Positions 1 through 8,617 are shown, numbered from the stretch's first letter. The stretch: 25,422 nucleotides of DNA from JACPYG01 sp038063015 (GCA_038063015.1 JBBTVX010000015.1:1-25422), one strand, 5' to 3'. Notes: generated from the sequence alone by a model not told the origin. Made by a program: numbers and translations.

Positions 1-1
1 A

Positions 2-52
2 GACGGTTTAAGCAAAACAATTAAGTGGTTTCAAAAAAATGAAAGAAATTAA
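2..52 (+). CDS. C-terminal tail of NAD-dependent sugar epimerase/dehydratase (partial)
   Basis: Frame 2 is open from the window edge and reads DGLSKTIKWFQKNERN before a TAA stop. This resembles the last helix of short-chain dehydrogenase-type nucleotide-sugar enzymes (UDP-glucuronate decarboxylase, dTDP-glucose 4,6-dehydratase, GalE), which often end in a 'GLxKTIxWFxxN' pattern. It overlaps the next gene by 14 bp, and its place at the head of a glycan cluster fits a nucleotide-sugar enzyme. Only 16 residues are visible, so the family is likely but the substrate cannot be told. Confidence 0.55.
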   Translation, partial: DGLSKTIKWFQKNERN

Positions 53-1241
53 AGAGAAAAATTTTCTAAATTTAACAAAGGTCAAAATTAAAGTTTGTTG
101 CGTCGCCAGCGTTGATATTACTTTAAAATTTATGCTTTTAAATCAGCTGAAATTTTTGAAAAGTCAGGGATATGACGTTTCGGCTGTTTGTTCTCCGGGC
201 AAATGGACAAAAGACATTGAACAGCAAGGCATTAAAGTGAAAACAATAAGGTTTAAAAGGAGATTATTTTCTCCCCGTTCCGACGCGCTTGCTTTTTTTC
301 AACTATTTTTTTATTTTAGAAAAGAAAAATTTCACATTATTCACACTCATACTCCAAAACCAGAAATTTATGGACAAATAGCCGCTAAGTTAGCGGGAGC
401 TCCGATTATTATTGACACTTTGCATGGATTTGACCTTTCCCCTGATGTTCCGTGGTTTTTTCAAAAAACATTTATCTTATTAGAGAAGCTTGCGGCTAAG
501 TGTTCGGATGTTATTTTCTCTGTAAGCAGAGATGTGATTAAAAGAGCGATTAAAGTAAAAATTTGCAAGCCGGATTTGTTGAAATATTTAGGCAGAGACA
601 TTGATACTGATAGATTCAATCCGCAAAAATTTTCTAAGGAATTTATTTTGAATAAAAAAAAACAGCTTGGAATTGACTCAAATAAAAAAATTATTGGAAT
701 TGTGGCGAGATTAGTTGAAGAAAAAGGTTATTTAGAACTTTTTAAAGCGTTTAAAATTGTTCTTAGCAAATTTCCCAATACACTGCTTTTATCAGTGGGG
801 CCTAAAGAAACTGAAAAAAAAGATAAAATAGACCCTAAAATTATAAAAAAATATGACATAGGAAAAAATATTATGTTTTTAGGCGAGAGAAGCGACGTTG
901 ATGAACTTTATCCTCTAATGGATATATTTGTTTTGCCTACGCATAGAGAGGGAGTCGGCGCGTCAATTTTGGAAGCGTCTTCAATGGAGAAACCAGTGAT
1001 AGCCACTAATGTCGGAGGATGCCCGGAAGCGATTAACGACGGAGAAACAGGAATTTTGATTCCTTCTAAAAATGCGCAAAAGTTGTCGCAAGCCATCATA
1101 TATTTATTTAATAATCCAGAAAAAGCAAAAAAAATGGGCGAACAAGGCAGGCAAAAAATTTTAAAGGAATTTAATGAAAAATTGATTTTTGACAGGCTGA
1201 AAATAGAATATCAGAGGCTTATTAACAAAAAACTAAAATAA
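39..1241 (+). CDS. GT4-family glycosyltransferase
   Basis: This is a 400-residue GT-B fold retaining glycosyltransferase that would move a sugar from a nucleotide donor to a lipid-linked or glycan acceptor on the inner membrane face. The N-terminal acceptor domain carries the motif HTHTPKPEIYGQIAAKLAGA near residues 102-121, followed by DTLHGFD. The C-terminal donor domain has GIVARLVEEKG (220-230) and the EX7E pair at E304 and E312, followed by GG at 326-327 in the loop typical of WcaA/PglA-like GT4 enzymes. The start at 39 overlaps the upstream stop by 14 bp and adds about 15 residues before the usual N-terminal strand, so a later start is possible. Its stop shares one base with the next start (TAATG), which implies translational coupling. 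Acceptor and donor are not predictable. Confidence 0.9.
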   Translation: MKEIKEKNFLNLTKVKIKVCCVASVDITLKFMLLNQLKFLKSQGYDVSAVCSPGKWTKDIEQQGIKVKTIRFKRRLFSPRSDALAFFQLFFYFRKEKFHIIHTHTPKPEIYGQIAAKLAGAPIIIDTLHGFDLSPDVPWFFQKTFILLEKLAAKCSDVIFSVSRDVIKRAIKVKICKPDLLKYLGRDIDTDRFNPQKFSKEFILNKKKQLGIDSNKKIIGIVARLVEEKGYLELFKAFKIVLSKFPNTLLLSVGPKETEKKDKIDPKIIKKYDIGKNIMFLGERSDVDELYPLMDIFVLPTHREGVGASILEASSMEKPVIATNVGGCPEAINDGETGILIPSKNAQKLSQAIIYLFNNPEKAKKMGEQGRQKILKEFNEKLIFDRLKIEYQRLINKKLK

Positions 1242-1873
1242 TGTTTCTAACGTTTTTTAAAAGAATTATTGATTTTATTATACCCTTAATCGCGTTAATT
1301 ATATTAAGTCCGTTTTTTCTTTTGATAGCTATTTTAATAAAATTAGATTCTAAAGGGCCGATTATTTTTAAACAGAAAAGATTGGGCAAGAACGGAAAGA
1401 TGTTTAAGGTATGGAAATTCAGGACAATGATAGAAAACGCGGAAAATATAGGACTGGGCATGGCTTCTTCAGAAAACGACCCCCGCGTTACAAGAATTGG
1501 TAAATTTTTGAGGGAATGGACATTTGACGAATGGCCGCAATTGATTAATGTAATCAGAGGAGAGATGAGTTTGGTCGGACCAAGACCGTTGCCTAAATAT
1601 CCGAATCAAGATGATTTTTTTAATGAATTATGGCAAAAGAGATTACTGGTAAAACCCGGATTAATCTGTTTGGTGGATATCAAAGGCAGAGGGTTGGTGT
1701 CATGGCAAAAAAGATTGGAATACGATGCGTGGTATGTTGATAATTGGTCGTTGTGGTTGGATTTTAAGATATTATTTTTGGGTTTTTTTGCCGTTCTTTC
1801 CCGGAAAGGAGTTTATGGCAAAGACGGGATTAACCTTCCTCCGCCAACAAACAAAAAAGATAAAGAAAATTAA
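1241..1873 (+). CDS. Monotopic phosphoglycosyl transferase (bacterial sugar transferase)
   Basis: This 210-residue protein belongs to the bacterial sugar transferase family (PglC/WcaJ-like). It transfers a phospho-sugar from a UDP-sugar to undecaprenyl phosphate and starts glycan assembly on the membrane. Residues about 8-33 form the hydrophobic re-entrant helix. KRLGKNGKMFKVWKFRTM (46-63) is the family's basic motif, FDEWPQL holds the catalytic Asp-Glu pair (D96, E97), and SLVGPRP follows at 110-116. The length matches the short PglC form, which lacks the extra WcaJ membrane domains. It is coupled to the upstream GT4 gene. With the dehydratase and aminotransferase downstream, its substrate may be a UDP-diamino or amino-dideoxy sugar, but that is inference from context. 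Confidence 0.92.
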   Translation: MFLTFFKRIIDFIIPLIALIILSPFFLLIAILIKLDSKGPIIFKQKRLGKNGKMFKVWKFRTMIENAENIGLGMASSENDPRVTRIGKFLREWTFDEWPQLINVIRGEMSLVGPRPLPKYPNQDDFFNELWQKRLLVKPGLICLVDIKGRGLVSWQKRLEYDAWYVDNWSLWLDFKILFLGFFAVLSRKGVYGKDGINLPPPTNKKDKEN

Positions 1874-1922
1874 AATTTATTATTTGCCATAGGCAAAATT
1901 TTTAGATAGAATTGATAAATTA

Positions 1923-2087
1923 TACCTTGAGTTACGAAATTAGGCCGTTGCGAAAGATTTTAGCTTGCGGGCGAGGCGAAGCAAAAATTTTGAGGCATAC
2001 TGTGGAACAAAGTCTGCCGAGAAATTTTTGCAAAGGCGGAGCCCAAGCTAAAATCTTGCAGTAGGGCTAATTTCGTAATTCAAGGTA
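1923..2087 (+). repeat. 165-bp palindromic (MITE/REP-like) hairpin element
   Basis: The intergenic space holds a long imperfect inverted repeat. The left arm runs 1923-1990 and the right arm 2022-2087; they match at most positions, differing by scattered substitutions and small indels. The ends are TACCTTGAGTTACGAAATTA and its near complement. The centre adds a short stem (GGCATACT against AGTCTGCC) around a 9-base loop, so almost the whole element can fold. There is no T-run after it and no coding frame. Its right end supplies the only purine-rich AAGG upstream of the next start, about 9 bp from that ATG. A non-autonomous transposable element is the best guess. Confidence 0.8.
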
Positions 2088-2094
2088 AAGACAA

Positions 2095-2802
2095 ATGATT
2101 ATTTCCGCGCATCAGCCAGAATATCTTCCTTATCTCGGTTTTTTCTATAAAATAGCAAAAGCCGATAAGTTTATTTTGGTTGACCACATTCAGTATTACG
2201 ACGGAAGCTTTCAAAATCGGAATAGGATCAGAGCCTCTAATTCCCAAGGCTGGCTTTGGCTGACAGTTCCTGTCATCACCAGCGGCAAGGGATATCAAAA
2301 AATAAATGAAGTAGAAATAGACAATTCTATTCCTTGGGCAAGACAGCACTGGAAAACCATTTATTTTAATTATAAAAAAACCCCATTTTTTGATATGTAC
2401 AATGATTCCTTTAAAAAAATATATTTTAAAAAATGGAATAAAATTTCCGACCTGAACGAAAATATTATTTTTTATTTGAGAGAAAAAATAGGAATAAAAA
2501 CTCCGATTGTCAAAAGTTCCGATTATGATTTTAAGGGACACAAAACCGATTTAATAGTTGAATTATGCAAGAAGTTTGAAGCAGATGTTTATTTATCAGG
2601 GCCGGGTTTAACGGTTGAAGGCAAAGAACATTATATTGAAGAAGAAAAATTAAAAAAAAATGATATTAAGCTTGTTTTTTCAGAATTTAAGCATCCCGTT
2701 TATTCTCAAAGATTTACGCCATTTTTAGAGAAAATTTCTGCAATTGATTTATTATTTAATTGCGGTCCGGAGAGCCTGAGAATACTATTGAACCCACAGT
2801 AA
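2095..2802 (+). CDS. WbqC-like family protein
   Basis: The protein has 235 residues and matches the WbqC-like family over its whole length. The conserved N-terminus ISAHQPEYLPYLGFFYKIAK (residues 3-22) carries the invariant HQP, followed by FQNRNRIR and a WLTVPV strand. The C-terminal part has a YLSGPG segment near 164-169. WbqC-like proteins sit in O-antigen and capsule clusters beside DegT aminotransferases; the biochemical role is not firmly established, and modification of amino sugars has been suggested from context. No signal peptide or membrane segment is visible, so it should be cytoplasmic. The start lies 7 bp beyond the palindromic element, so translation initiation or transcription may depend on that element. 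Confidence 0.85.
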   Translation: MIISAHQPEYLPYLGFFYKIAKADKFILVDHIQYYDGSFQNRNRIRASNSQGWLWLTVPVITSGKGYQKINEVEIDNSIPWARQHWKTIYFNYKKTPFFDMYNDSFKKIYFKKWNKISDLNENIIFYLREKIGIKTPIVKSSDYDFKGHKTDLIVELCKKFEADVYLSGPGLTVEGKEHYIEEEKLKKNDIKLVFSEFKHPVYSQRFTPFLEKISAIDLLFNCGPESLRILLNPQ

Positions 2803-2808
2803 AAATAT

Positions 2809-3477
2809 ATGAAAATATTAGTAATAGCTCCGCATCCGGATGACGAGGTATTGGGTTGCGGCGGGACAATTAAAAAACATGCAAGCGCGGGCGACCAGGT
2901 TTATCTTTGCATTGCGACAAAGGCCTATGCGCCCGACTGGACAGAAGAGTTTATAACAAACAGAAAAAAAGAAATAGATTTGTCGGTAAAAACATTGGGA
3001 ATCAACAGATTATTTCTTTTAGATTTTCCAACGGTAAAGCTTGATACAATTCCTCAAAAAGAAATAAACGATTCTATTTTAAAAGTAGTTCAAGAAGTAA
3101 AACCAGAAATTGTTTTTATTCCTTTTGAAGGAGATATAAATAAAGACCATAAATTAATTTTTGAAGCGGCTTTGGTTGCTTTAAGGCCAAGTTTTGAATC
3201 ATCTGTTAAAAAAATTTATTGTTACGAAGTTTTATCTGAAACAGAATGGGCAAAGCCGGCTCAAAAAATAGAGAATGTTTTTATTCCTAATTACTACGAA
3301 GATATCTCTGATTATCTTGAAGACAAAATAAAAGCAATGGAGTGTTATAAAACAGAAATAAAGGAATATCCCCACCCGAGGTCGTTGGAAGGCATTAAAA
3401 TATTGGCTCAGAAAAGAGGAACGGAATCAGGTCTTAAGTTAGCTGAGGCATTTATGTTAATCAGAGAAATTAAATAA
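2809..3477 (+). CDS. PIG-L family (LmbE-like) deacetylase
   Basis: This 222-residue zinc-dependent deacetylase belongs to the PIG-L/LmbE family, which removes acetyl groups from N-acetylglucosamine-type sugars or conjugates. The family signature PHPDDEVLGCGG is at residues 8-19 and supplies zinc ligands and the catalytic Asp. GDINKDHK (108-115) supplies the later Asp-His motif. The length fits the family. It begins 6 bp after the WbqC-like stop and is followed 11 bp later by the acyltransferase gene. A deacetylase next to an acyltransferase would allow an acetyl group on a sugar to be replaced by another acyl group, which is inference from order alone. Confidence 0.9.
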   Translation: MKILVIAPHPDDEVLGCGGTIKKHASAGDQVYLCIATKAYAPDWTEEFITNRKKEIDLSVKTLGINRLFLLDFPTVKLDTIPQKEINDSILKVVQEVKPEIVFIPFEGDINKDHKLIFEAALVALRPSFESSVKKIYCYEVLSETEWAKPAQKIENVFIPNYYEDISDYLEDKIKAMECYKTEIKEYPHPRSLEGIKILAQKRGTESGLKLAEAFMLIREIK

Positions 3478-3488
3478 TTTTTTAATTT

Positions 3489-3893
3489 ATGGAAAAAAGA
3501 TTTAGAAAATGGGTAAAGCCCAAAATAAAAGAGGGCAAATTAACTAAATGGAATTGGATAGTTCAGGGTGTAAAAAACTTAAAAATCGGGAAAAATATTG
3601 ACATAGGGGCTTTTTCGTATATAAACGCCAGCGCCGGCGTAGTGATAGAAGATAATGTTCAGATAGGAGGCGGGGTGAAAATATATTCTATTTCAACTAT
3701 TGACGGGAAAAAGGGGAGAATTATTCTTAAAAAAAATTGCAAGATAGGCGCTAATTCAATAATAATGCCCGGGGCCACGATAGGCGAGAATTCCATTATC
3801 GGAGCATTGAGTTTTGTCAATAAGGATATACCGGATAATGTTGTGGCTTTTGGCGTTCCCGCAAAAGTGATTAAAAAATTAAACAATGTATAA
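3489..3893 (+). CDS. Left-handed beta-helix (hexapeptide repeat) acyltransferase
   Basis: The protein is 134 residues and built of isoleucine-rich hexapeptide turns such as IGKNIDIGAF, VIEDNVQIGG, IGANSIIMPGATIGENSIIG. It ends with the classic GVPAKVIKK closing motif. This fold makes trimeric O- or N-acetyltransferases that use acetyl-CoA. It lacks the N-terminal nucleotide-sugar-binding domain of PglD, so if it acylates the 4-amino sugar it is a shorter type such as WbbJ/VioB-like enzymes. The stop overlaps the start of the aminotransferase gene by 8 bp, which supports joint translation and a shared pathway. Confidence 0.88.
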   Translation: MEKRFRKWVKPKIKEGKLTKWNWIVQGVKNLKIGKNIDIGAFSYINASAGVVIEDNVQIGGGVKIYSISTIDGKKGRIILKKNCKIGANSIIMPGATIGENSIIGALSFVNKDIPDNVVAFGVPAKVIKKLNNV

Positions 3894-5007
3894 AATTCCT
3901 TTATCAAAGCCAGATATAACAGAAAAAGAAAAAAAAGCAGTGTTAGGGGTTTTAAACACCCCTAATTTGAGTTTAGGCAAGAATTATTTGGAATTTGAAA
4001 AAAAGATGGCTGATTTTTCAGGGGTAAAATACGCGGTGGCGGTAAACAGCGGCACAAGCGGCTTACATCTGATTATAAGGGCGATAGGCATTGGCAGGGG
4101 AGATGAAGTAATTACAACTCCGTTTTCTTTTATTGCTTCTTCAAACTGCGTTTTGTTCGAGGGGGCAAGACCGGTTTTTGTAGATATTGATGAAAAAACA
4201 TTAAATATTGATGTTAAAAAAATAAGTGAGAAAATTACCAACAAAACAAAAGCTATTTTAGCCGTAGATATTTTTTCCCAGCCAGCTGATTGGAATGAAT
4301 TAAAAAGAATAGCAAAAAAACATAATCTTTTTTTGATTGAAGATTCGGCAGAGGCGTTGGGGTCGGAATACAAAAGTAAGAGGTGCGGAAGTTTTGGGGA
4401 TGCCGCTGTTTTTGCTTTTTACCCAAACAAACAAATTACAACCGGAGAGGGAGGAGTTATTTTAACCGATAGTAAAAAAATTTATGAGTTGTGCAGAAGC
4501 ATGGCTAATCAAGGCAGAGAAATAAAAAATGGAAAATGGTTGGAACATGCGCGTTTAGGATACAATTATAGATTAGATGAAATGAGCTGCGCTATGGGCA
4601 TAGCTCAAATGGGGCGCCTTAAAGAAATTTTAAGAAAGAGGACAAGAGTGGCGGAATTATATGATAAAAAATTAAAGGGAGTTGACGGCTTAGATGTACC
4701 CTATATTAAACCGGGAAATAAATTAAGCTGGTTTGTTTATGCGGTGAAGCTGGCGAATAATTTATCGGATAAGAGGGATAAAATTATAGAAGAAATGGCA
4801 AAAAGGGGCGCGCAGTGCGGCAATTATTTTCAAACAATCCACTTACAGCCGTTTTACAAAAAAGAATTTTTGTATAAAGAAGGAGATTTTCCAATTGCAG
4901 AAAATATCAGCAAAAGAACCTTGGCTTTGCCATTTTTCAATAATTTAACGGAAAAAGAAATAGATTTTGTTGTAAATAATTTAAAAGACGCTTTACTTAA
5001 TGTTTAA
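3886..5007 (+). CDS. DegT/DnrJ/EryC1/StrS PLP-dependent sugar aminotransferase
   Basis: This 373-residue enzyme is a fold-type I PLP aminotransferase that moves an amino group from glutamate to a keto sugar nucleotide. Key features are NSGTSGLHL (54-62) for phosphate binding, IEDSAEALG (151-159) with the cofactor-binding Asp at about 153, and FYPNKQITTGEGG with the Schiff-base lysine at about K182. It overlaps the acyltransferase upstream and the 4,6-dehydratase downstream by 8 bp each, making a tight three-gene module. With the dehydratase giving a UDP-4-keto-6-deoxy sugar, the product would be a UDP-4-amino-4,6-dideoxy sugar, as with PglE. Ring position and sugar are inferred. Confidence 0.92.
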   Translation: MYKIPLSKPDITEKEKKAVLGVLNTPNLSLGKNYLEFEKKMADFSGVKYAVAVNSGTSGLHLIIRAIGIGRGDEVITTPFSFIASSNCVLFEGARPVFVDIDEKTLNIDVKKISEKITNKTKAILAVDIFSQPADWNELKRIAKKHNLFLIEDSAEALGSEYKSKRCGSFGDAAVFAFYPNKQITTGEGGVILTDSKKIYELCRSMANQGREIKNGKWLEHARLGYNYRLDEMSCAMGIAQMGRLKEILRKRTRVAELYDKKLKGVDGLDVPYIKPGNKLSWFVYAVKLANNLSDKRDKIIEEMAKRGAQCGNYFQTIHLQPFYKKEFLYKEGDFPIAENISKRTLALPFFNNLTEKEIDFVVNNLKDALLNV

Positions 5008-6859
5008 TTTTTTTAAAAAAACAATCGCAACTAAAATAGTGTTTTTTGTTTTGGCAGATATTGTCTTGATAGCTGTTTCGGTTTTGTTCGCCTTTTTGAT
5101 AAGATTTGAAGTTCAGATACCTCCGCAATATTTTCCATTTATTTTAAGAATAATCGCCTTGGCCGTAATTTTTACAATCCCCATATTTCATTTTCATGGC
5201 CTTTATTCTTTTTCATGGTCTTATGTTTCAACCAGCGAGGCAGTATCTTTATTCAAAGCAGTAACGGTTTCGTTTATTTTTTTAAGCATTACCATTTTTG
5301 TGTCAAAATATTTTCCCTCTTTTCAAAATTTTCCAAGGTCCATTCTGTTCATAAGTTATTTATTAGTATTTATTTTTTGCGGAGGAATTAGAATCGCCAA
5401 AAGAATTTATATGCATATTGCGGGAGTCAGCCGTATGGCTAAAAAAGAAAGAACATTAATCATAGGAGCCGGTGACGCCGGAGAGCAAATTTTAAGAAGT
5501 ATTATTTCCTCTAAAACCAGCCCATATTATCCGATTGGATTTATTGATGACAATCCTATAAAACAAGGGGTAAGCATTCACGGTTACAAAGTTTTGGGTA
5601 AAATTTCAGATATTTCAAAGATTATAACAAATGAGCAAATAAAAGAACTAATTGTGGCGCTTCCTTCGGCCGGAAACACAGTAATAAAGAAAGCGGTTGA
5701 GTTGGGAAGAAAAGCCGGATTAAAAAAAATTAAAATCGCTCCAGCTTTAAGCGAAGTTATAAGCGGCAGAGTTTCTTTTAAAAACCTTAAAGATGTTGAC
5801 GCCGAGGATTTATTGGGCAGGGAAGAGGTTAATTTGGACACAAAACAAATTGAGTTATTTATAAAAGACAAAACAATCTTAGTTACCGGCGCCGCTGGCT
5901 CCATTGGGTCAGAGCTGTCAAAACAGACGGCAAAATTTAAGCCATCTTTGCTGCTATTGATAGATCAAGACGAAACTGGCATTTTTAATATCTCAAAAGA
6001 ATTGGAAAATAATTTTTTTGGTTTGAAAATTCAGCCGCTTATCGCCGACATAAGAGATAAAGAAAGAATAAGCGAAATTTTTAAAAAGTTCCAGCCCAAA
6101 ATTGTTTTTCATGCGGCCGCTTACAAACACGTGCCGTTAATGGAAGAAAATTTTGACGAAGCCGTAAAAAATAATATTTTTGGCACGGAAAATTTAGCCG
6201 ATATTAGCTTGAAACAAAACGTAGAAAAATTTATTTTGATTTCTACCGACAAAGCGGTAAATCCAACTTCTGTAATGGGGGCCACCAAAAGAGTGAGCGA
6301 AATGATTTGCCAAGCATATAACCAGAAAAATAAAACCAAGTTTATTTCTGTAAGATTCGGCAATGTTTTAAATAGCAGGGGAAGCGTGATTCCCGCGTTC
6401 CGCGAGCAAATTAAAAGAGGCGGACCGGTAGAGGTTACCCATCGCGACATGAAAAGATATTTTATGCTGATTTCCGAAGCTTGTTTATTAGTTATGCGGG
6501 CGGGGGCCATGGGTCAAGGCGGAGAGGTGTTTGTTTTAGATATGGGAAAACCGATTAAAGTATGGGATTTAGCAAAAGAAATGATAAAATTATCAGGATT
6601 TGAACCAGATAAGGATATCGCCATAGTTTTTACAGGAATAAGGCCGGGAGAGAAATTGTTTGAAGAAATGTTAACAGCGGAAGAGGGAACTGTTGCGACG
6701 CAAAATCAAAAGATTTTTAAAGCAAAGCTTTCTGCTATAAATCCGGAAGCCCTGGAAAGACAACTGAAAAATATTAAAAATTTAGGGAAGGAAGAAATAA
6801 TAAGCGCCCTAAAAGAGATTGTTCCGCGTTATGGGACAAAACGGGACAATAAGATCTGA
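5000..6859 (+). CDS. Membrane-anchored nucleotide-sugar 4,6-dehydratase (CapD/PglF/WbpM-like)
   Basis: This 619-residue protein has four N-terminal membrane helices (about 12-34, 46-68, 85-104, 114-131). A first Rossmann-like domain with GAGDAGE (156-162) follows, then a catalytic extended SDR domain with TGAAGSIGSE (296-305) for NAD binding. The catalytic segment reads STDKAVNPTSVMGATKR (415-431), where Met426 replaces the usual SDR tyrosine ahead of Lys430. That Met-for-Tyr swap is normal in WbpM/PglF/FlaA1 inverting or long dehydratases. The reaction is UDP-GlcNAc to a UDP-4-keto-6-deoxy sugar. It is the last gene of the cluster and overlaps the aminotransferase by 8 bp, so the two probably act in sequence at the membrane. 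Confidence 0.93.
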   Translation: MFNFFKKTIATKIVFFVLADIVLIAVSVLFAFLIRFEVQIPPQYFPFILRIIALAVIFTIPIFHFHGLYSFSWSYVSTSEAVSLFKAVTVSFIFLSITIFVSKYFPSFQNFPRSILFISYLLVFIFCGGIRIAKRIYMHIAGVSRMAKKERTLIIGAGDAGEQILRSIISSKTSPYYPIGFIDDNPIKQGVSIHGYKVLGKISDISKIITNEQIKELIVALPSAGNTVIKKAVELGRKAGLKKIKIAPALSEVISGRVSFKNLKDVDAEDLLGREEVNLDTKQIELFIKDKTILVTGAAGSIGSELSKQTAKFKPSLLLLIDQDETGIFNISKELENNFFGLKIQPLIADIRDKERISEIFKKFQPKIVFHAAAYKHVPLMEENFDEAVKNNIFGTENLADISLKQNVEKFILISTDKAVNPTSVMGATKRVSEMICQAYNQKNKTKFISVRFGNVLNSRGSVIPAFREQIKRGGPVEVTHRDMKRYFMLISEACLLVMRAGAMGQGGEVFVLDMGKPIKVWDLAKEMIKLSGFEPDKDIAIVFTGIRPGEKLFEEMLTAEEGTVATQNQKIFKAKLSAINPEALERQLKNIKNLGKEEIISALKEIVPRYGTKRDNKI

Positions 6860-6882
6860 AATTTTTTGTAATCGTATTTTTG

Positions 6883-6891
6883 TGTTAAGAT
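6883..6891 (+). promoter_or_regulatory. Extended -10 promoter, possibly leaderless transcript
   Basis: A TGT-TAAGAT extended -10 hexamer ends exactly 6 bp before the ATG at 6898, and no Shine-Dalgarno sequence is present between them. A weak TTTTTG lies 17 bp upstream of the hexamer. Transcription would start at or next to the A of the ATG, so the mRNA may be leaderless. Confidence 0.45.
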
Positions 6892-6897
6892 TAAAAA

Positions 6898-8601
6898 ATG
6901 AAAAAATTTTTTATAGTTACTATTTTTTTATTTCTATTTGCGGCCCAAGTGGCCATGGCTGTTGATTTTGGCGATACCGTAAATTTTAACGTAGATAAAG
7001 ATTTTGACTCTTCAGCCAGATCTCAGACAACAGCTGTTTTAGTTAAAACCGCTCCCAAGCTTAATTTTTATATAGAAAAAAACTGGTGGGATTTGCAGGA
7101 GCAGGCAAAGCAAATTGACATTTTAAATAATTTAAATATACTTTCGCAAGAATTTGAAAACAGAATTTATCCAACATTAACTTCGGTTTTTGGTTCCGAA
7201 TGGAAGCCGGGTGTTGATGGCGACGAAAAAATAACGATTTTATTTCAATCTCTTAAAGAAGGGGCGGGCGGATATTTTAGAGAAGCAGACGAATATTTAA
7301 AACTTCAGATTTCAGATTCAAATGAAAAAGAAATGCTTTATTTGCCTGTTTCACAGATTGACAATTCCCAGCTCAAGGTTTTTTTAGCTCATGAGTTCGT
7401 TCATCTAATTACTTTTAATCAAAAAAATAAAGCGTTTGATGTTCAAGACGAGGTGTGGCTCAATGAGGCTAGGGCGGATTATTCCGCAAATATTCTGGGT
7501 TATGACGATCAATATCAGGGGAGTAATTTGCAAAGAAGGGTGCAGGCATTTTTAGAAAAGCCGTCCGACTCTTTAACCGAGTGGCAAGAAACAAAATACG
7601 ACTACGGAACCATAAATTTATTTACATATTATTTAACAGACCATTACGGCATAAACACCTTAATTGATTCCTTAAAATCAAAATATGTTGGCATAGAAAG
7701 CATAAATTATGCTTTGCAAAAAAATGGCGTTAAAGATGATTTTTCGCAGATTTTTACAAATTGGACCATAGCAACAACAATTAACGATTGTTCGCTAGAT
7801 TTTAAATATTGTTATTTAAATAAGAACCTTAAAAATTTAAAAATAAATCCAACTCTTAATTTTTTACCCTTGGTTGGCAGCAGTTCTTTGTCTGTTACAA
7901 ATGTTACAAAAAATTGGTCAGGCAATTGGCAAAAAATTATTGGAGGCAACGGGGATTTAAAATTAAATTTTTCAAGCTTGGCAGGTCTTGATTTTTATGT
8001 GCCTTATCTTACTTACGACAAAAGCAACAGTTACTTTTTGAAATTTTTAAAGCTTGATAAAGACCAAAAAGGAGAAATTAATATTAAAGATTTTGGAAGC
8101 GAAATAAAGTCGTTAATTATTATCCCATCTTTGCAGACAAAAATTTCTGGATTTGATGGTTTAGAGTTTACATATCCTTTTACGTTCACTATTTCAATTG
8201 CAGGGGCGGTATCGCCAGACGAGCAGGCGACCATTAAAAAACTTTTAGCTCAGATAGAAGATTTAAAAAAGCAGATTGCAGATATTTTGGCTCAAAAACA
8301 GGGGGGAAATGGAAATCAAAATAACGGCCCCTGTTTTCAATTAAACAATAATCTTTACTTCGGCTTGTCTAGTAATGCCGAAGTCCGCTGTTTACAGGGG
8401 TTTTTGAAATTGCAGGGACAGGGTATTTATCCCGAAGGATTTGTAACAGGAAATTTTGGAAATCTGACAAAATCAGCTGTAATCCGTTTTCAAGAAAAAT
8501 ACGCGGCTGAAATTTTAGTTCCCTCGGGATTAATAAGCGGCACGGGATTTGTGGGAGAAAAAACCAGAGCAAAAATCAATCGTATTTTGGCGGGCATATA
8601 A
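6898..8601 (+). CDS. Secreted M30-like zinc metallopeptidase with peptidoglycan-binding tail
   Basis: The protein has 567 residues. Residues 1-21 form a Sec signal peptide ending AMA. The catalytic helix is HEFVH at 165-169, and WLNEARADY (187-195) supplies the third ligand Glu190; this pattern resembles peptidase family M30 (hyicolysin-like). A beta-rich middle region of unknown role (about 310-440) is followed by a coiled-coil near 445-467. The tail (about 478-566) is a peptidoglycan-binding repeat domain, with the ALQxFL-like core RCLQGFLKLQG and TKSAVIRFQEKY. It is likely exported by the Sec system encoded nearby and held at the cell wall. Substrate is unknown; it may process surface proteins or attack host-cell proteins. 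Confidence 0.82.
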   Translation: MKKFFIVTIFLFLFAAQVAMAVDFGDTVNFNVDKDFDSSARSQTTAVLVKTAPKLNFYIEKNWWDLQEQAKQIDILNNLNILSQEFENRIYPTLTSVFGSEWKPGVDGDEKITILFQSLKEGAGGYFREADEYLKLQISDSNEKEMLYLPVSQIDNSQLKVFLAHEFVHLITFNQKNKAFDVQDEVWLNEARADYSANILGYDDQYQGSNLQRRVQAFLEKPSDSLTEWQETKYDYGTINLFTYYLTDHYGINTLIDSLKSKYVGIESINYALQKNGVKDDFSQIFTNWTIATTINDCSLDFKYCYLNKNLKNLKINPTLNFLPLVGSSSLSVTNVTKNWSGNWQKIIGGNGDLKLNFSSLAGLDFYVPYLTYDKSNSYFLKFLKLDKDQKGEINIKDFGSEIKSLIIIPSLQTKISGFDGLEFTYPFTFTISIAGAVSPDEQATIKKLLAQIEDLKKQIADILAQKQGGNGNQNNGPCFQLNNNLYFGLSSNAEVRCLQGFLKLQGQGIYPEGFVTGNFGNLTKSAVIRFQEKYAAEILVPSGLISGTGFVGEKTRAKINRILAGI

Positions 8602-8617
8602 GCATGTTTTAAAAACG

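Noticed and set aside
1874..2094. A structured non-coding RNA or riboswitch in the intergenic palindrome
   Set aside because: The fold is a simple long hairpin of two matching arms, as in a MITE or REP element, without a multi-helix aptamer pattern I recognise.
8549..8617. Upstream GTG start for murB
   Set aside because: It overlaps the end of the peptidoglycan-binding domain of the preceding gene, and the ATG at 8618 gives a normal MurB N-terminus.
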